The notes below the pieces were generated by a model. The model ran no database searches, was not told the origin of the DNA, and worked only from the letters and a program-made list of their open reading frames with translations. From positions 19,796,650 to 19,860,649 of the forward strand of contig NC_134026.1 of NCBI RefSeq assembly GCF_964204645.1: DNA of 64,000 nt, given 5' to 3'. Both the position numbers and the translations under genes were made by a program. Origin of the DNA: Tubulanus polymorphus (lineage: Eukaryota > Nemertea > Palaeonemertea > Tubulaniformes > Tubulanidae). This document shows positions 14,501 through 27,900 of this stretch, one piece after another (the stretch's first letter is position 1; the number at the start of each line of letters is the position of its first letter).

Positions 14501-17500
14501 CTGAACGTTGCTGAATTAATATCAAGGTTGGCCATTCATTAATCCTGAGTTTGAGCCTGGTGGTAGCTTTCCCATTTTGTCTCACCCCCAACAGTTAGCA
14601 ACGAGACCATTTCGACATTGCTCTGGCAAGTGATACCGATTGATTTTCATCTTTTTGAACATTCATTTATATCTGGCTTCATAATCAGTCGTGAATCTAT
14701 TCTTAATATATCATGAACAGATTCAATCATGACTGGTCAGTGGTAGACTGATATTAAGTTTATAACATTGGATATTGAGTTTCGTCAAATGTTTAGAACT
14801 GTCAGAAAACAAATGGTAAAATCATCAACAGTGGGTTTTATTATATCCAATCATTTTTATGCACTGGCATATTGTATGTTTTTCTATACCTTTTCGTCGG
14901 GGTAGTATTTCAAAATGGCATTCCACAAGTTGTTCAAAGCTCTTCTGCCGAATTCCTCCAAACCAGCTGTAATCGGTTTTCCATCAACGACACCTCCCCA
15001 TTGACAGGGATAACTAAACAATACAAACCTAGTTTTCAAATTCATTCCACTCAAATGACTGGCATTTTGAAAAAGTCTGAACTATTTTCTCTTTCATTAA
15101 ATTGAAGTGATAAAGTTACTGATGGTTCTTACCCGTCGAAGCATTCGATACCACTTGATTTTATTCTCGATTTCAGTAGCAACATTTTCTTCTCGCTTCG
15201 TTTGTTCTCCGCAACGAAGTCTTTCCTCCTTTCTTTCGGAACGTCGCTGAAAAAGCCAAAATAATATTCACGAATATCAATCAGGAAGATTGGGGTAGAT
15301 TTATTAACCTTTTCACTACAGTGCGGTGTAGCCATCTGATCTAAATCAAAAATTAAAGATGGCAGCACCTGTCAAATGTTGTGAAATATAATCAACTAAT
15401 GAAACACTGTACCATGCATCCTCTCCGGCAGGGATTTGAACCTGTTGGCATCGCTACACCCAGTCATGGCACAAAACCCTGCCACAATAGCCTGAGTGTG
15501 CAGATACATGTGCAGGTTTGGGGCACAAAAACTATCGGCACCAATCAGATTACCAGTTGTGTAATGGCTGGGGCAAATCTCACCAGTAAACTATAAAACC
15601 CAGGGCTCTGTAATTGGCTAATAATGACACAATCTAAGCAGCACATATAACCACGTACTCAGGCTAATCAAACAGGGTTTCGCACCATGGGGAGTCTCTA
15701 TGTCATCAAGTTCGAATCCCTGTCAAGGTAGACGCAATATAGAGGTCTTTCAGCCATGTGCTTTTTCGACGCGACTACGCGCAATATCGGTTGGCAAACA
15801 CGATATGTGATTAACATGACAGTCCCGAGACTCGAAGTTATGTATGGCAAGTATCCAGCACTGGTTGGGCAAACAAACTATGATGTCACGTGCAAGACTC
15901 TACAGTGGTAATGTTAGAATAGTCTGCAGCAATATACGGTAGGAAACTGTCAGTAGTGAAATGGTTAATACCTGTTTCAAACAAAACCGCCTCATCTAGA
16001 TAACTATATAAATTGGTTAGAGGTATTTTGGAGGACACATCACGGTTATTGGGGTGGGGTGTTTCATGTTGATGTGGCAACTTTTATGGTCGTAAATAAC
16101 CGCAGGAAGGTTTTTCGCATAGTTTAAAATGTGAATAAATTACAAGGAGGCATTAGATTTAGTAAAAGGAAATCATAACAAAATGAAACACAAAACATCA
16201 TCAGCCATTTTGGAAGTCATCTCCCACTGTGAGAAAATTAGTTAACTATAGCTATTGGCAATTCAATGAAGAAGTTTATGAACTATTTTTCTGATTACTG
16301 TAACGCTGATACATTTATGTCTTCCCATCAACCAACCTGTTGAAGACAGGTATCCTGCTAGTTACCTCATAAATGAATTGTCTCGAAGGAAGAAAAATGC
16401 GCGTTCTCGAGTTTCATCTGGTTTTGCCAGCGCTCCGTAGACCATTTCTAACTCGGTCAAGGACGCTCCTTTGGGATGACATTTCAGCCAATCGAATTCT
16501 GACGAGTCGGGTATGACGTAGTCATCGGGAACCCATCCGTATCGGTCACCGAGAAGACCGATGAAAAACTGACATTTATTCACTTCACTCAAACATAGTT
16601 CCAGTGTCCTACAAGCAAAAAAAAGCAGTGTTATTTATGATTTATGGTATAAGGCTAAAAAAATCGATACAGTTTCTCATTTGTGCTGATGTTGAAAGTT
16701 GAGTTGACCGGTCACCTATCTACCATGTACGGGTACATCAATTTTTTTTTCAATCATGATCAAGCTAACCAAGACCCAGGAGCTATAGAAATGAACTGAT
16801 TAATCAACTTATCACAGTTAACAAAGTGACCCGGCCAATTAGGAGAAACACGTTATCATTCCTTAGTCTAACGGATACCAGGCTTGTAGCCGAGCGGTCA
16901 CTTATTCATGCCCCTTAAACCTTTCTTTCTGTTCAACAATGCACTTGATTCATGCAGTCAAATTCCTCGATATACCACCCACATCGGTGATCAAAATAGA
17001 GAGGTTCCGTTAGGCAGGGGTTGCGGTACACCAGGTACACCAGGCTGTATATGCTAATCATTCATGAAATACAAACGAAAATACACATATCTTTTTCTAA
17101 GTTTAAAATCTCACAGCACTGCTATAGACTCTAATTGAAAATGATATATTGCTAGTAGATAATTTGATGATGCTGATAAAGAATTTAGGACAGGCCATCT
17201 TAGATGGCAGCGTCTATCAATAATGTTGTTTTCAGTTAATGGGAGTCCTGTCCACAATAAAACATTTAGAAGAGAGGTACAGAATTCTGTATCAACGTTG
17301 CTCCAAACATACCAGTACTCATTTATTCAAGAATGTTTCATCTTTTACTGAAAATTTTGTGGGATTATACACATTTTGTAATCACAATCAATTGCAAATT
17401 TTGTGGCTAATGACATGTTCTTAAATTGTAGTTTCAAAATCAAATATAGCTGCAAAGCAGCGATAATGGGTTTTCGGCCTAGCAGCATCATTAATATGTA

Positions 17501-20500
17501 AGTATATGAAAATTTAAATGAAAAAATTGTTTATTGTCGGGGTTTCGAACCCGACATGACTGGTACAACTATATCAATATGTCATATATCACGGTAAGAC
17601 CTTACAAATTATTTTTGATATGACTTGAGTTTAAACAAGCACTATGAGACTATTCAATACAAGCCATAGGCAGCAACTGTTTTCGGGCTCAGGCTCAAAC
17701 GCAAACTCCAAGATTACCATGCATTAGTTCCCATTGCATTTTGGATATGTTGTGACCAAAAGCTAAATTTCAATATAAATTTTTGAATTTCGACCCTGTT
17801 TCTGAGGTCATCTTCAAGGTCAGTTTTTAATGCCTAGTTCTGCCACTAGGTTGCACACTGGGCCTATTCATTGTACTGCACAACTAGAACCCTTTACTAA
17901 CATTGTGCCCAAGTTTCATCAAGACCGACCAAATATCAACAAAGCTAAATACCGGTAGCTGACACGTATACGCATAAGTCAAGCTACAGGACAGAACACG
18001 GAAAATTCAGTTATATCATCGTTTTGCATAAGGCTATTTCTAACAAGCCATGGTTTTAAACTATATAGGCATTCTTGAAGTTGAACATTTAAACTTTTAA
18101 CCCCCGTGTCAGTGGATTAATTTTTAACAATGTACCACTCAGACCCCGATTAATTTCTCATGATTGCAGTATCAATAGCAGTCACTTTCACACAGCTTGT
18201 CATTTGTCTCGTGCTAAAATTCGGCCCGGGGCACACAGACCAACCATTTGGCACCAGTGTGAACAGTTGTTCTGGGCCAAAAATGCTTGTGTAATCGCAC
18301 CTATAATCATATATCCTGCACGTTTTCTCCACCATTGAGAACTCCGATTCTTGATTGTCGACACTTCATATGGGTTCAGAGTAATCGATTTACGACACAA
18401 ACACCAGACATTACATCTTCTATCAGCACACTTTCAGAACGTGATCGGTCGGATCTAATGTTGGTGAATGTCTCTAGGGGCGCTGTATTACTGCCTAATT
18501 TCACAGCGGAGAACTTAAGAATCCTGGATGTCGGATAATGAAAGATCGACACTAAGAAAGCGATCACTTTTGTTACATAACATTTAAACATTTATTCGTT
18601 TTTCTGCCTTAATTCTTACATCGAGTAGATTTAAATGAGGTTTATACATACACATTGAAATGTTCAATGTTTGTTTGTAGCTTAAACGTTTTTCTCGACG
18701 AATCCAAAAGGAATAATACTTCATAAGCCAGTTGCAGATGTACGGGGCAGTCACGTGACAACGACGATGATGTAATATCGGTGGGCCAACACAAAAGAGT
18801 CATTTACACGCAGAAATGCCAGCATATTCATTTTAGTTGTTATGTTTGGCGAGTATTGACGGTCAATCGAGCTATTTCTCAAGCTTCGGTAGCGTTAAGT
18901 GCGGGTGTCGGTGATACCGGTGTCTCTTCGGACTTTTTTGTTTTATCATTCATTCGATCTCTCAATCGGTTGTCGCTAAGAGCGCCATCTGTCGACCGAA
19001 ATTGAAACTTCACGACAAACACTTCCCTTACCTTTTGACTGGTCAATGCGTAAATGAGAAAATTAACCGAATAGCTCATCTCCCATAGAATGATGGGCAT
19101 TGTACCGCACGCAAACTTCAATACTTGCTGTAAGCGTGGGAGCGCGGCTATTAGAGTGACAGCAACGATGGTAGGGAATAGTAGTACGAGAAAAACGAGC
19201 ATGACGAAGAGCATGAGACGAGTGACCTTGTAATTGGTCAGCCTGATCGCTGCCATCGGTGTTCTAGCACTGCGCCTACTCAGAACCGCGATGATGCTAA
19301 CGCAACAGACTGTTATGATGATGAAAGGCAGGTAGCCGATCATCAGAATTCCGAGAACGTTCGAGTCATAACGCCGACTGGGCATTCTACAGCCAGCGCC
19401 GTCGTTCATCCACGGCCGCAGCGACGCATCGATCGACATGACACACAGCACGCCGAGAACCGTGCAACAGGTGGCAGCACACGCCGATCGACGGCGACAT
19501 AAACGTCGAGCTGACATCGGGAAACAGACGACGATGAAACGCTCGACGCTGATCAACGTTACCAACCAACTGCTCAACGCGGCAAAATAAAAACTTGTGT
19601 ATTTCATTACGGTTTTCGTCAAGCCGCCGCTGACCGCGATCACCAATGGTCCGCCGGAGAGCGCGCCAACAAAATTGATCCAGAAAATACCGTGCAGAAT
19701 CAAATTACAGCCGTCGCTGACGGCTAAAGCCGCCAGGTACACGGCGAACGAGCGCTCGCGCATTTTCGTCATTGCCATAACAACGAACGATATGATGTTC
19801 GACATCAGACCGAAGATCATGAAGACCGAAGTGAAAACGATTTGTACCCATTTTATCCATGGGTTCAGCGTGTTCACCAAATCCACTGGATAGACGAAAT
19901 AAAAGTAGCAGTACGCTCCTTCGAGGAGATCACTTTCATTCGCGGAATTCGAAGTCAAATTCATCGTTTTTGCATTGTATATATTCATACATTTCCACTA
20001 AAAAATATCAATGTTTAGGTTACAAGCTTAAGTCCACTGTCTTGTACGCGCACGAGAAACTCTCTATAATGGTGTTGACCTTCCTGTACGAGCGCCGAGT
20101 TTGTGCATTGTAAAAAAATCCCCTTCGTAAATCATCAGTAGTATCTCGCATTTTTATCAGTAGTATCTCGGACTTCTTAAACTTAAGAAATCCGTGCGAG
20201 TTTGTGGTGAGCAATCGTCATATCATCAAAAACGTTGTATATTTCTAGGACCAGTTGCACAGTCGCCACTTCAGTCCAAAAAATGTTCTTATATCTTTAG
20301 ACTGGTCTCACTGTTGATGGATCGGTTATAGAACTAACATGGTCTTAAGCCTTGGTTTTAGAAGCTTGTTTACGCGCTGTCGTGATGTGTTAATGAACTT
20401 AAGCCTAAGAAGCCAAAGATGTCACGTAAGCCTAGGGGTTAAAAATAATCAATTAACACATCGTTACGCCGTTGTCATGACAAATAAGCTTATTTTCAAG

Positions 20501-20831
20501 ACCCTTTTGTATTCCTCTGGGGCCGGTTCCAAATTCGAGACTTAGTCCAAAAGTGGGCTAAAGTCTTAAGATTGGTCTTAAGTTGTTAGATTGGCTATAG
20601 AAGTAATATGGTGTCAGACTGGTCTTACGTCTAAGCGGTGAATATGGAACTGGCATCTGGATTATCATTACTATTCATATTCCATTTTTCAAAAGTTTTC
20701 AGGCTCTGGAAATATTTATCCTATTCATATTTAGGATCATATTACCACTTTCCCGATCGCTTTCCTCCGGAATAGTATAAATTCTTCCCCTTTCCAAGTA
20801 GATAATCCCAACAGTCACTAAAAGCCTCAAC

Positions 20832-20864
<33 letters not shown>

Positions 20865-21807
20865 CATTATATAAAACTTAAGCCTAGCGCACATCGACAC
20901 TGCGATTGGAGACAACTAGTTGCTACCGAACGATTACCCCGCGCACATCGAAATCTAGTTACAATCGGTCAGTTGCAGCAACTGCATGGGGCGTGTCGAT
21001 CGTCGAGATCCAGAGCGCGCACATCGACGGATATGACTGCGATTGAGTACAACCAGTTGCTCAAAAGTAGAACATGGGCAACTGGCTGGAACTGGAGATA
21101 GATCGACGCTTGCCAATCGTAAGCTTGCTCACATCGACACATTCAAGCAACTGATCGTATCCAGCCAGTTGCTCTCATGCGCCGAAAACTGCCTTGCGAC
21201 TAGTTGTCTCCAATCGCAGTGTCGATGTGCGCTAGGCTTTATACAGCACCTCATTCCAAATGGCTCTAAGGTGCTTTACAGAAGACGCTTTATAGACTAT
21301 AAAAGAGACAATATAAAACATGCCACAAAATATAGCGCCAAATAAAATTCAATGTACAACATTGGTAACATAAAAGTTAGGCAAAACATTTTCTAAAAAT
21401 ATTAGTCTTCAATTAAGATTTATAAGCATTTAATCAGCCTGCCTGCTTTATATCAATAGGCAGCGAATTCCTCAGATTAGGTACAACTCGTGCAAAAGAA
21501 CACTTGCCAAAGCTCTTGGTTTTTTAACACCGGACATTCCACGCTCGCCCTCGCAGTAATCATTATGAAACTGAATTTGACTAGCTGATCTGAGGAATCG
21601 ACATGGTGTATAAACCGAGATGAAATTGCCGATATAAATGGGGGATAGTACGATAACCACACTCAAACGCAGTGAACGGATAATAGGATAAAAACCCACT
21701 ATGTACAATTGAAAGAATTCAAAATCGAGAATTTATTTCTAAAAACACGACGTTTCGATCTCACACTAGAGATCATTGTCAGGTGTGAGATTATCACTAA
21801 AACGGAG

Positions 21808-21882
<75 letters not shown>

Positions 21883-21883
21883 T

Positions 21884-21915
<32 letters not shown>

Positions 21916-24900
21916 GTTTTTTTACATTTTAGAAATAAATTCTCGATTTTAAATTCCTTTAATAGTACATAGTGGGTTTTTATCCTAAATAGGGGATTCT
22001 CCATAGCAATAGTTTGTACTGGATTTACGGATTTGATATGAGTGCTATTTAAGATAGGAAACCTGTAATAGGATTTACGTTCCATTGTAATTATTGCCGC
22101 ACACAGAATATTGAACATGTGGAAGTTGACCCGAGGTCAGACCCCGGGTCAGACGTAATGATAGTAAAGAATTTGAGAGATAACAGTAGCTTGATTAATT
22201 GCCCTTTACGCATCACGGGCATTTAAACAATAAGGAATCTTTTGACGTGGTCGGGTTATAGCAACAGGTTAGAAATTTCAGCTAGATCAAATCTTCATCA
22301 ATGGATGAAATTTGATTGAATTTTACTCGCAGATAAATAGACCAGATTCTACTAATCAGTTCGAAATAAATTGTAAGCCAATCCCAGTTCCAATGATAGT
22401 GAGTCAATTTAAAAATCAAAGACCATCAACATCACCATAGACACTGATAATTTATGCCCATGGTTCCCACAGTAAGATGAATTAGAAATTCGCAGGTTTT
22501 CCCACATATTTCAAGGGTCATTTTTTAATAAAGGTGATTCCCAAGGGAAATCACTGAACAAAGTTGCCCTTGGCAAATGCAATACATGAAATATAAATGA
22601 ATTTCCCAAATTTGAGGAAAATTTTTCAAATTCCCAAATATTTCCAAACTGGGAATTATTGCTTCGAATTTCCCGAGTTTTTCCCAATTCACCTGTACTG
22701 TGGGAGCCATGTATGCCAAATTCGAAGAACTTTCTTATAATTTTTATGTTCTGCTTTTCAGTGAAACAAATATTGAATTGAGCAGGCCAGTCAATCTGCT
22801 TTCATCGCGCAGCCACGTCAGCACAACCCACACGCTCCTCGACAAGTCATTGGTAACTGTAGCTTCAAGACGTAGCGCTAGCACGACGCTCCAGTTACCA
22901 GCGCAATACCCAAGCGGAGCAAAGATCGCTACGGATAGGCCGCCTTGAATGCTTCAAACAAAGTTTGTTATATCCTATACGGCTACAGTGTTTTCTAATG
23001 CAAATTAGGATTGTTCAAAATTCATCCGTATACTGATACAAAATGATTTTTTCATCAAGATAACCGCGGACATATACAAAATTAATTTTAGAAAGCCAAC
23101 TATTTTCAAACGAATCTTTTTATCAAAAGTTTATCATTAAATTACTTGAAATTTGCTCTCAAAACTCCTTCTTAAACTGTTTTGAAATACAAGTCACCAC
23201 ATACAGTTAAGTGAAGTTAAATCAATCCAGTGAGACAATCATGGAGTTGTCACAAATATATAGCCTCAAAATCCACAAGTTAATCCAGTGTTAGTAAAAG
23301 AAATTTGTAATTCATCAGCAGATCTTACAGCTCAGGTGCCACCTATCCAGAGTGGCTTAGAAGCCGCCATTTTGGGTTTGAATCCGATACGCGCCAATTT
23401 AAGAAAACTTTTAATTGAATGTTCTCATAGTGCTAGTTCGAACTCTTGTCTAATTGAAAGTAATTTCTAAGGTCTTATTTTGATCCTAATGCATGTACAT
23501 TGATGTAGTTGTACCAATCATATCTGGTTCATACTCCTGAGGATAAACAATTTTTAATTTCTATTTCATAATTTCCAAAGGTTTTCAAATCAATGATGCC
23601 AGGCAGAAAACTTGTTATCGTCACTGTTTTGCAGCTATATTACATTCAAAGTTTGGAATCTCACAGCATTGGTATAAAGACTCTACTTTGAAACAATGTA
23701 TTGACAGAGGAGAATTTGAATGATGTTGATAAGGGATTTAGGAGGGCATTATGAGCTGGAAGCGACTATCAATAGCACTGTTTACAATAAATGGGAGTTG
23801 TGTCAAGTAAAAAATTTAGAAAATGTTTACCGGGTAGGAAAATGTTTTGATGATGGGCCCAGATAAAAAGCAAACGAAAAGGCAGGAAGGCACTATAAAT
23901 TGAGGCAAGTCATGAACCTTCTATTTTCATGCATATTTTGTAACCACTATCAATCGCAAAATTGTAGCCAATGAATTATCTTTGATTGTGGTTTCAAAAT
24001 CATTGATTACCGTATTTTTTCATCAAGAGACATTGAATATCAAAATTGTCAAGCATTTCACCAAGTGGGCATGGTGTCTGTGGACCCCTAGTTTTGAAAA
24101 GTTTCTATTCTCTTTCATTACAATTTTTCCATTTTCTTATCCTTTGCTCCTATCAGGCTTCGAGTGATTTGACTCAATTTTTCTAGTTGAAAGTTTCAAA
24201 AATTCACTAACACGTAGCAAATTTGAAAAAAAAAACATCATGAAGCAAATTGACCAGCAATAAATTGGCATGCACGTAGACAACACTCACTTGTTGCTTC
24301 TGGTATCTTCTTCGGTGACGCCCCAACGCAAATCGACTTCATAAACGTTGATGAATTTGGCGCTCGCCCTCGCACGCAGTTCAGGAAAAACATACCGCGT
24401 CAGAATGTCGCGTTCACCATGCATATCGCGGAACGTGGACGAAATGAATACTCGAGCGCTGCGCCACCTATACACAAAAATATGTGCAATTTAATTGAAT
24501 TCAAATTATTTCTATTACACCTTAATATGTTGTTAACATTATCGGGTTTTTATAATGAACAGGGAAAAGAAAACAAGACAAGTGTTCTAACCAAAGAATA
24601 TAAAACATAAGCCATCGGAAAAAAACAGTTTTCCGGCCGAGACTTGAACTCTGAAATTACCATGCGTTAGATCCCATAGCATTTTGGATATGTTGTATCT
24701 AGGGGCAATAGCTAAATTTTGTCAAGAAAACCTCAAGTTCCCCGGTTTTCAGTGCCTAGTTGATAGTGCACTGGGCCTATTCTTAGCACTACACAACTAG
24801 TGCCCCATTCTAACACATTCTAAGTAGCTGAAAGACAGACAAACAGGCCCACAGACACACACAGACAGACAATCTCATTCTTTCATTTTTTCATTACCCA

Positions 24901-27900
24901 GGGCAGGGCCTGGTTTTATTTTATAGACTGGCATTAACTTTAACCCCGGGGTTAACTTAATTGAAAATGAAATTGGGTTAGAAAGTTAATACCAGTCTAT
25001 AAAACTGGGCCCGGGGACCCCATCAAAGCCGGTATTTTCAATCGAACATGAATTTTACTCTAACATGGATTAACTAACAGACTAACAACTGGTCCAGCAC
25101 ACTTTCAAGAGGCCCTATAGACTTAGCAGTACTAAGGTGAATGATAAAACTGGAGGTTTCAGGCGGCATATTGAATGTCATACCTTGGTGTTGGCAGAGG
25201 TATACTAAGTGGATTTTCGGGGATGGCAAGCATTGGCTTTTTAAGGCCCAACGTTGGATCAATCAAATTATATTTCTCATCAATTTTCTCGACATGATTC
25301 AGCTGCCCTCCGCCGCCGCGTTCGGCAACAAATCTATGATAAAACAAAACATAAAATCGAATATTTGAATAGTCCGGTTGAAATGAGGCGATTGGTGAAT
25401 CGCTATTTATGGTAATCAATGACCTAATCGATTCATGGAATATGCATACCTGAGAATCTGATCACTAAATCCAGAAATATACACATCATTCGGATGTTTA
25501 CTTTCCCTTTGAGTCCTAGCAAAACAACATACAAAGACATATTCCACAAATCTATATAAAATTCTACATAAAACTGCAGATATGCTAAAAACATTGCAAA
25601 ATATGATATACAAGTACAGGTAAGGGGTAAGAAGATGCAGCAATTGCTCAACTGCAGCAAAAATTTCTTTCAAAAATAATGAATTTCAAAAAAGAACAGA
25701 AACCTGGAAATTGGAGACTTATTCTCAACTTGACAATGACTAAAAGTCACGGTAAATTGACACTAAATAAAGAGGTGAAATGTTGCATTATACATATACA
25801 CACTGTATCTTATAGTAAACTCATCTTAATGTAAATCTTTACAACCTGAATTATGAGTGAACTCGCATGCAAATCACTGGTCATAATCCATTCGAGTGAG
25901 GAAGAGTACAAAAATGCATCCATGATATATACCTCCCTCCAGTTAGGTCCACATTGACGTAGAGAAGATTTGGATTGACCATGTGTCGATAATTGACGAG
26001 GAAATTCTTGACAATTTCTCGATTACGTTGGTCGTCATCGTCGTAAGTCAACATGATCAAATTATCAATCTGGAACATATCAAAATTTGTCTCAAGCGTG
26101 AAAACTTAATACAGCCTATCAAATCCTTCAAACGAAACGCATAATCCTTCGAACAAAATGCATATCAACCGTTTCTCTACATCTACCACATTCTCGCTTG
26201 CCAGGGTTTAATTGCCTCCTGCTAAAGCTCACATCAACACAAACCCTGGCAAGAGACCCTTCATTCGTCTATTACACCGTGCAAAATATCTTGGCTTGAC
26301 AGGTTGCTGCTCAGAAGCCACCGGTCTATGTATTAAACCATTGAGATGAATTGTTTTCTACCGTCAGATTTGTTCTATCAATACAACAAATCCGATTGGG
26401 TAGATATATAGACTGGTGGCTGCTGAGCAGCAACCTGTCTGCCCAAGAAATATTGGGCAGTGTAATAAGACCAATGAAGGGTCTGCACCCAGGGTTTGTG
26501 TTGACGTGAGCTTTGGCAGGAGGCAATTAAAGGATGCAAAGGATACATCCACCAAAGCTCTGCTGAGTATAAATTGAGTGTCATTATAGCCACTCGTCTG
26601 CACTGCGGTGTAACAAATGTTCAATGACTCAGAAATAGCACAAGCACAAATACTGATGAACTGAACTATACCCCACAATGCCAGATGACTGGGTCTAAGA
26701 ATACTGTAATAACAGAAATGCGTTGGAAAATGGGGTTTGGCAATAAACTGAATCTTTTATTACCTCATTTCACATGTTTTGTCTCTCCCTGGACGTATTA
26801 ACTACACTAACTATGATCGTTGTGATCTGTGTGCTGGCCACAAATGCACACTACACTACCTATTTAACACCCAACTACCCACAGCTTCGATATAACCATC
26901 CTATTGTCTAGCGTGTTTCTTCTGGGTCAAAGAATGTATAACAGTGAATTTGTTTCTGGCAGTGTATTCTCCGTAATTTTCAAGGCCTGCTTTTCTTCAA
27001 AAGCTAGAAATTGACAAATAGTCGAACGATCCCTCATTAATTACCTGTTTTCCATCGACAAGCAATTCTGTCAATAGTTTCTCAGGAACGTAAGCAGTTG
27101 CTGCCGAACCTAGTCCATTCAGTGTCTGAAATTAAGTCGGTTTAGTACATAAACAACTGAACAAAAGAAAGGTTGCCCAGTAATAATTAATATTGATTGG
27201 CATAGGCAGCCGGCTATATACTAATAGCCATCTTCAGGTGTAGCCATCATCAGATGGCTACTATAGCCGAGACTTTGAGCGAAATATACACTCATTAATT
27301 CTGTCTTTTGCTGAAATTATTGTGGGATTTCTTAGGTAGGAATGAGTGATTCACTTTTTTAGGCTCTTCATTCCATTAATCAGCAAGTTCATAGAGAAAT
27401 TGTTAATTCATTCCTTTGGGTCATGAATGACCATGTAAAGAAAAGCAGGAAAAATTCAACCTCGACGTTTAGGTGGCACTCACTGTTTTGAATATTTGCA
27501 ACCGTTCCATATTCGTGAGCACTATTCCTTTTTCGAGTTCGACTTTCTGGTAGTTACTTCCGTCAGTTCTTGTGCCAAACAAAACCATGTCGCATTCTTC
27601 ACATGCATACTTACACATCAAACCCAATAATAATCCAACATCGGACATCTGAATCAGAAACGATTTCGCACAATTACGTAAAGAATCTTTAGGTATATCT
27701 AATTTTCACCGCATGGAAATTTGGCAACACACAAAAATAGTAATATCCAATTGCTACCAAGGGTGTACATCATTGTGCTCTCATATCCCTGTGAATACAC
27801 CCAAGATTTAGCCATGCCTAAACTAGAAAGAATCTTTCTATGTGGTCGGGTTAGCAACAAGCTTGATCAAAGACATTCAATGAATTCTCTATGTGTTGAC

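Noticed and set aside
21699-22118. Open frames of alternating Ile and Tyr on both strands
   Set aside because: They are translations of the (AT)n microsatellite.
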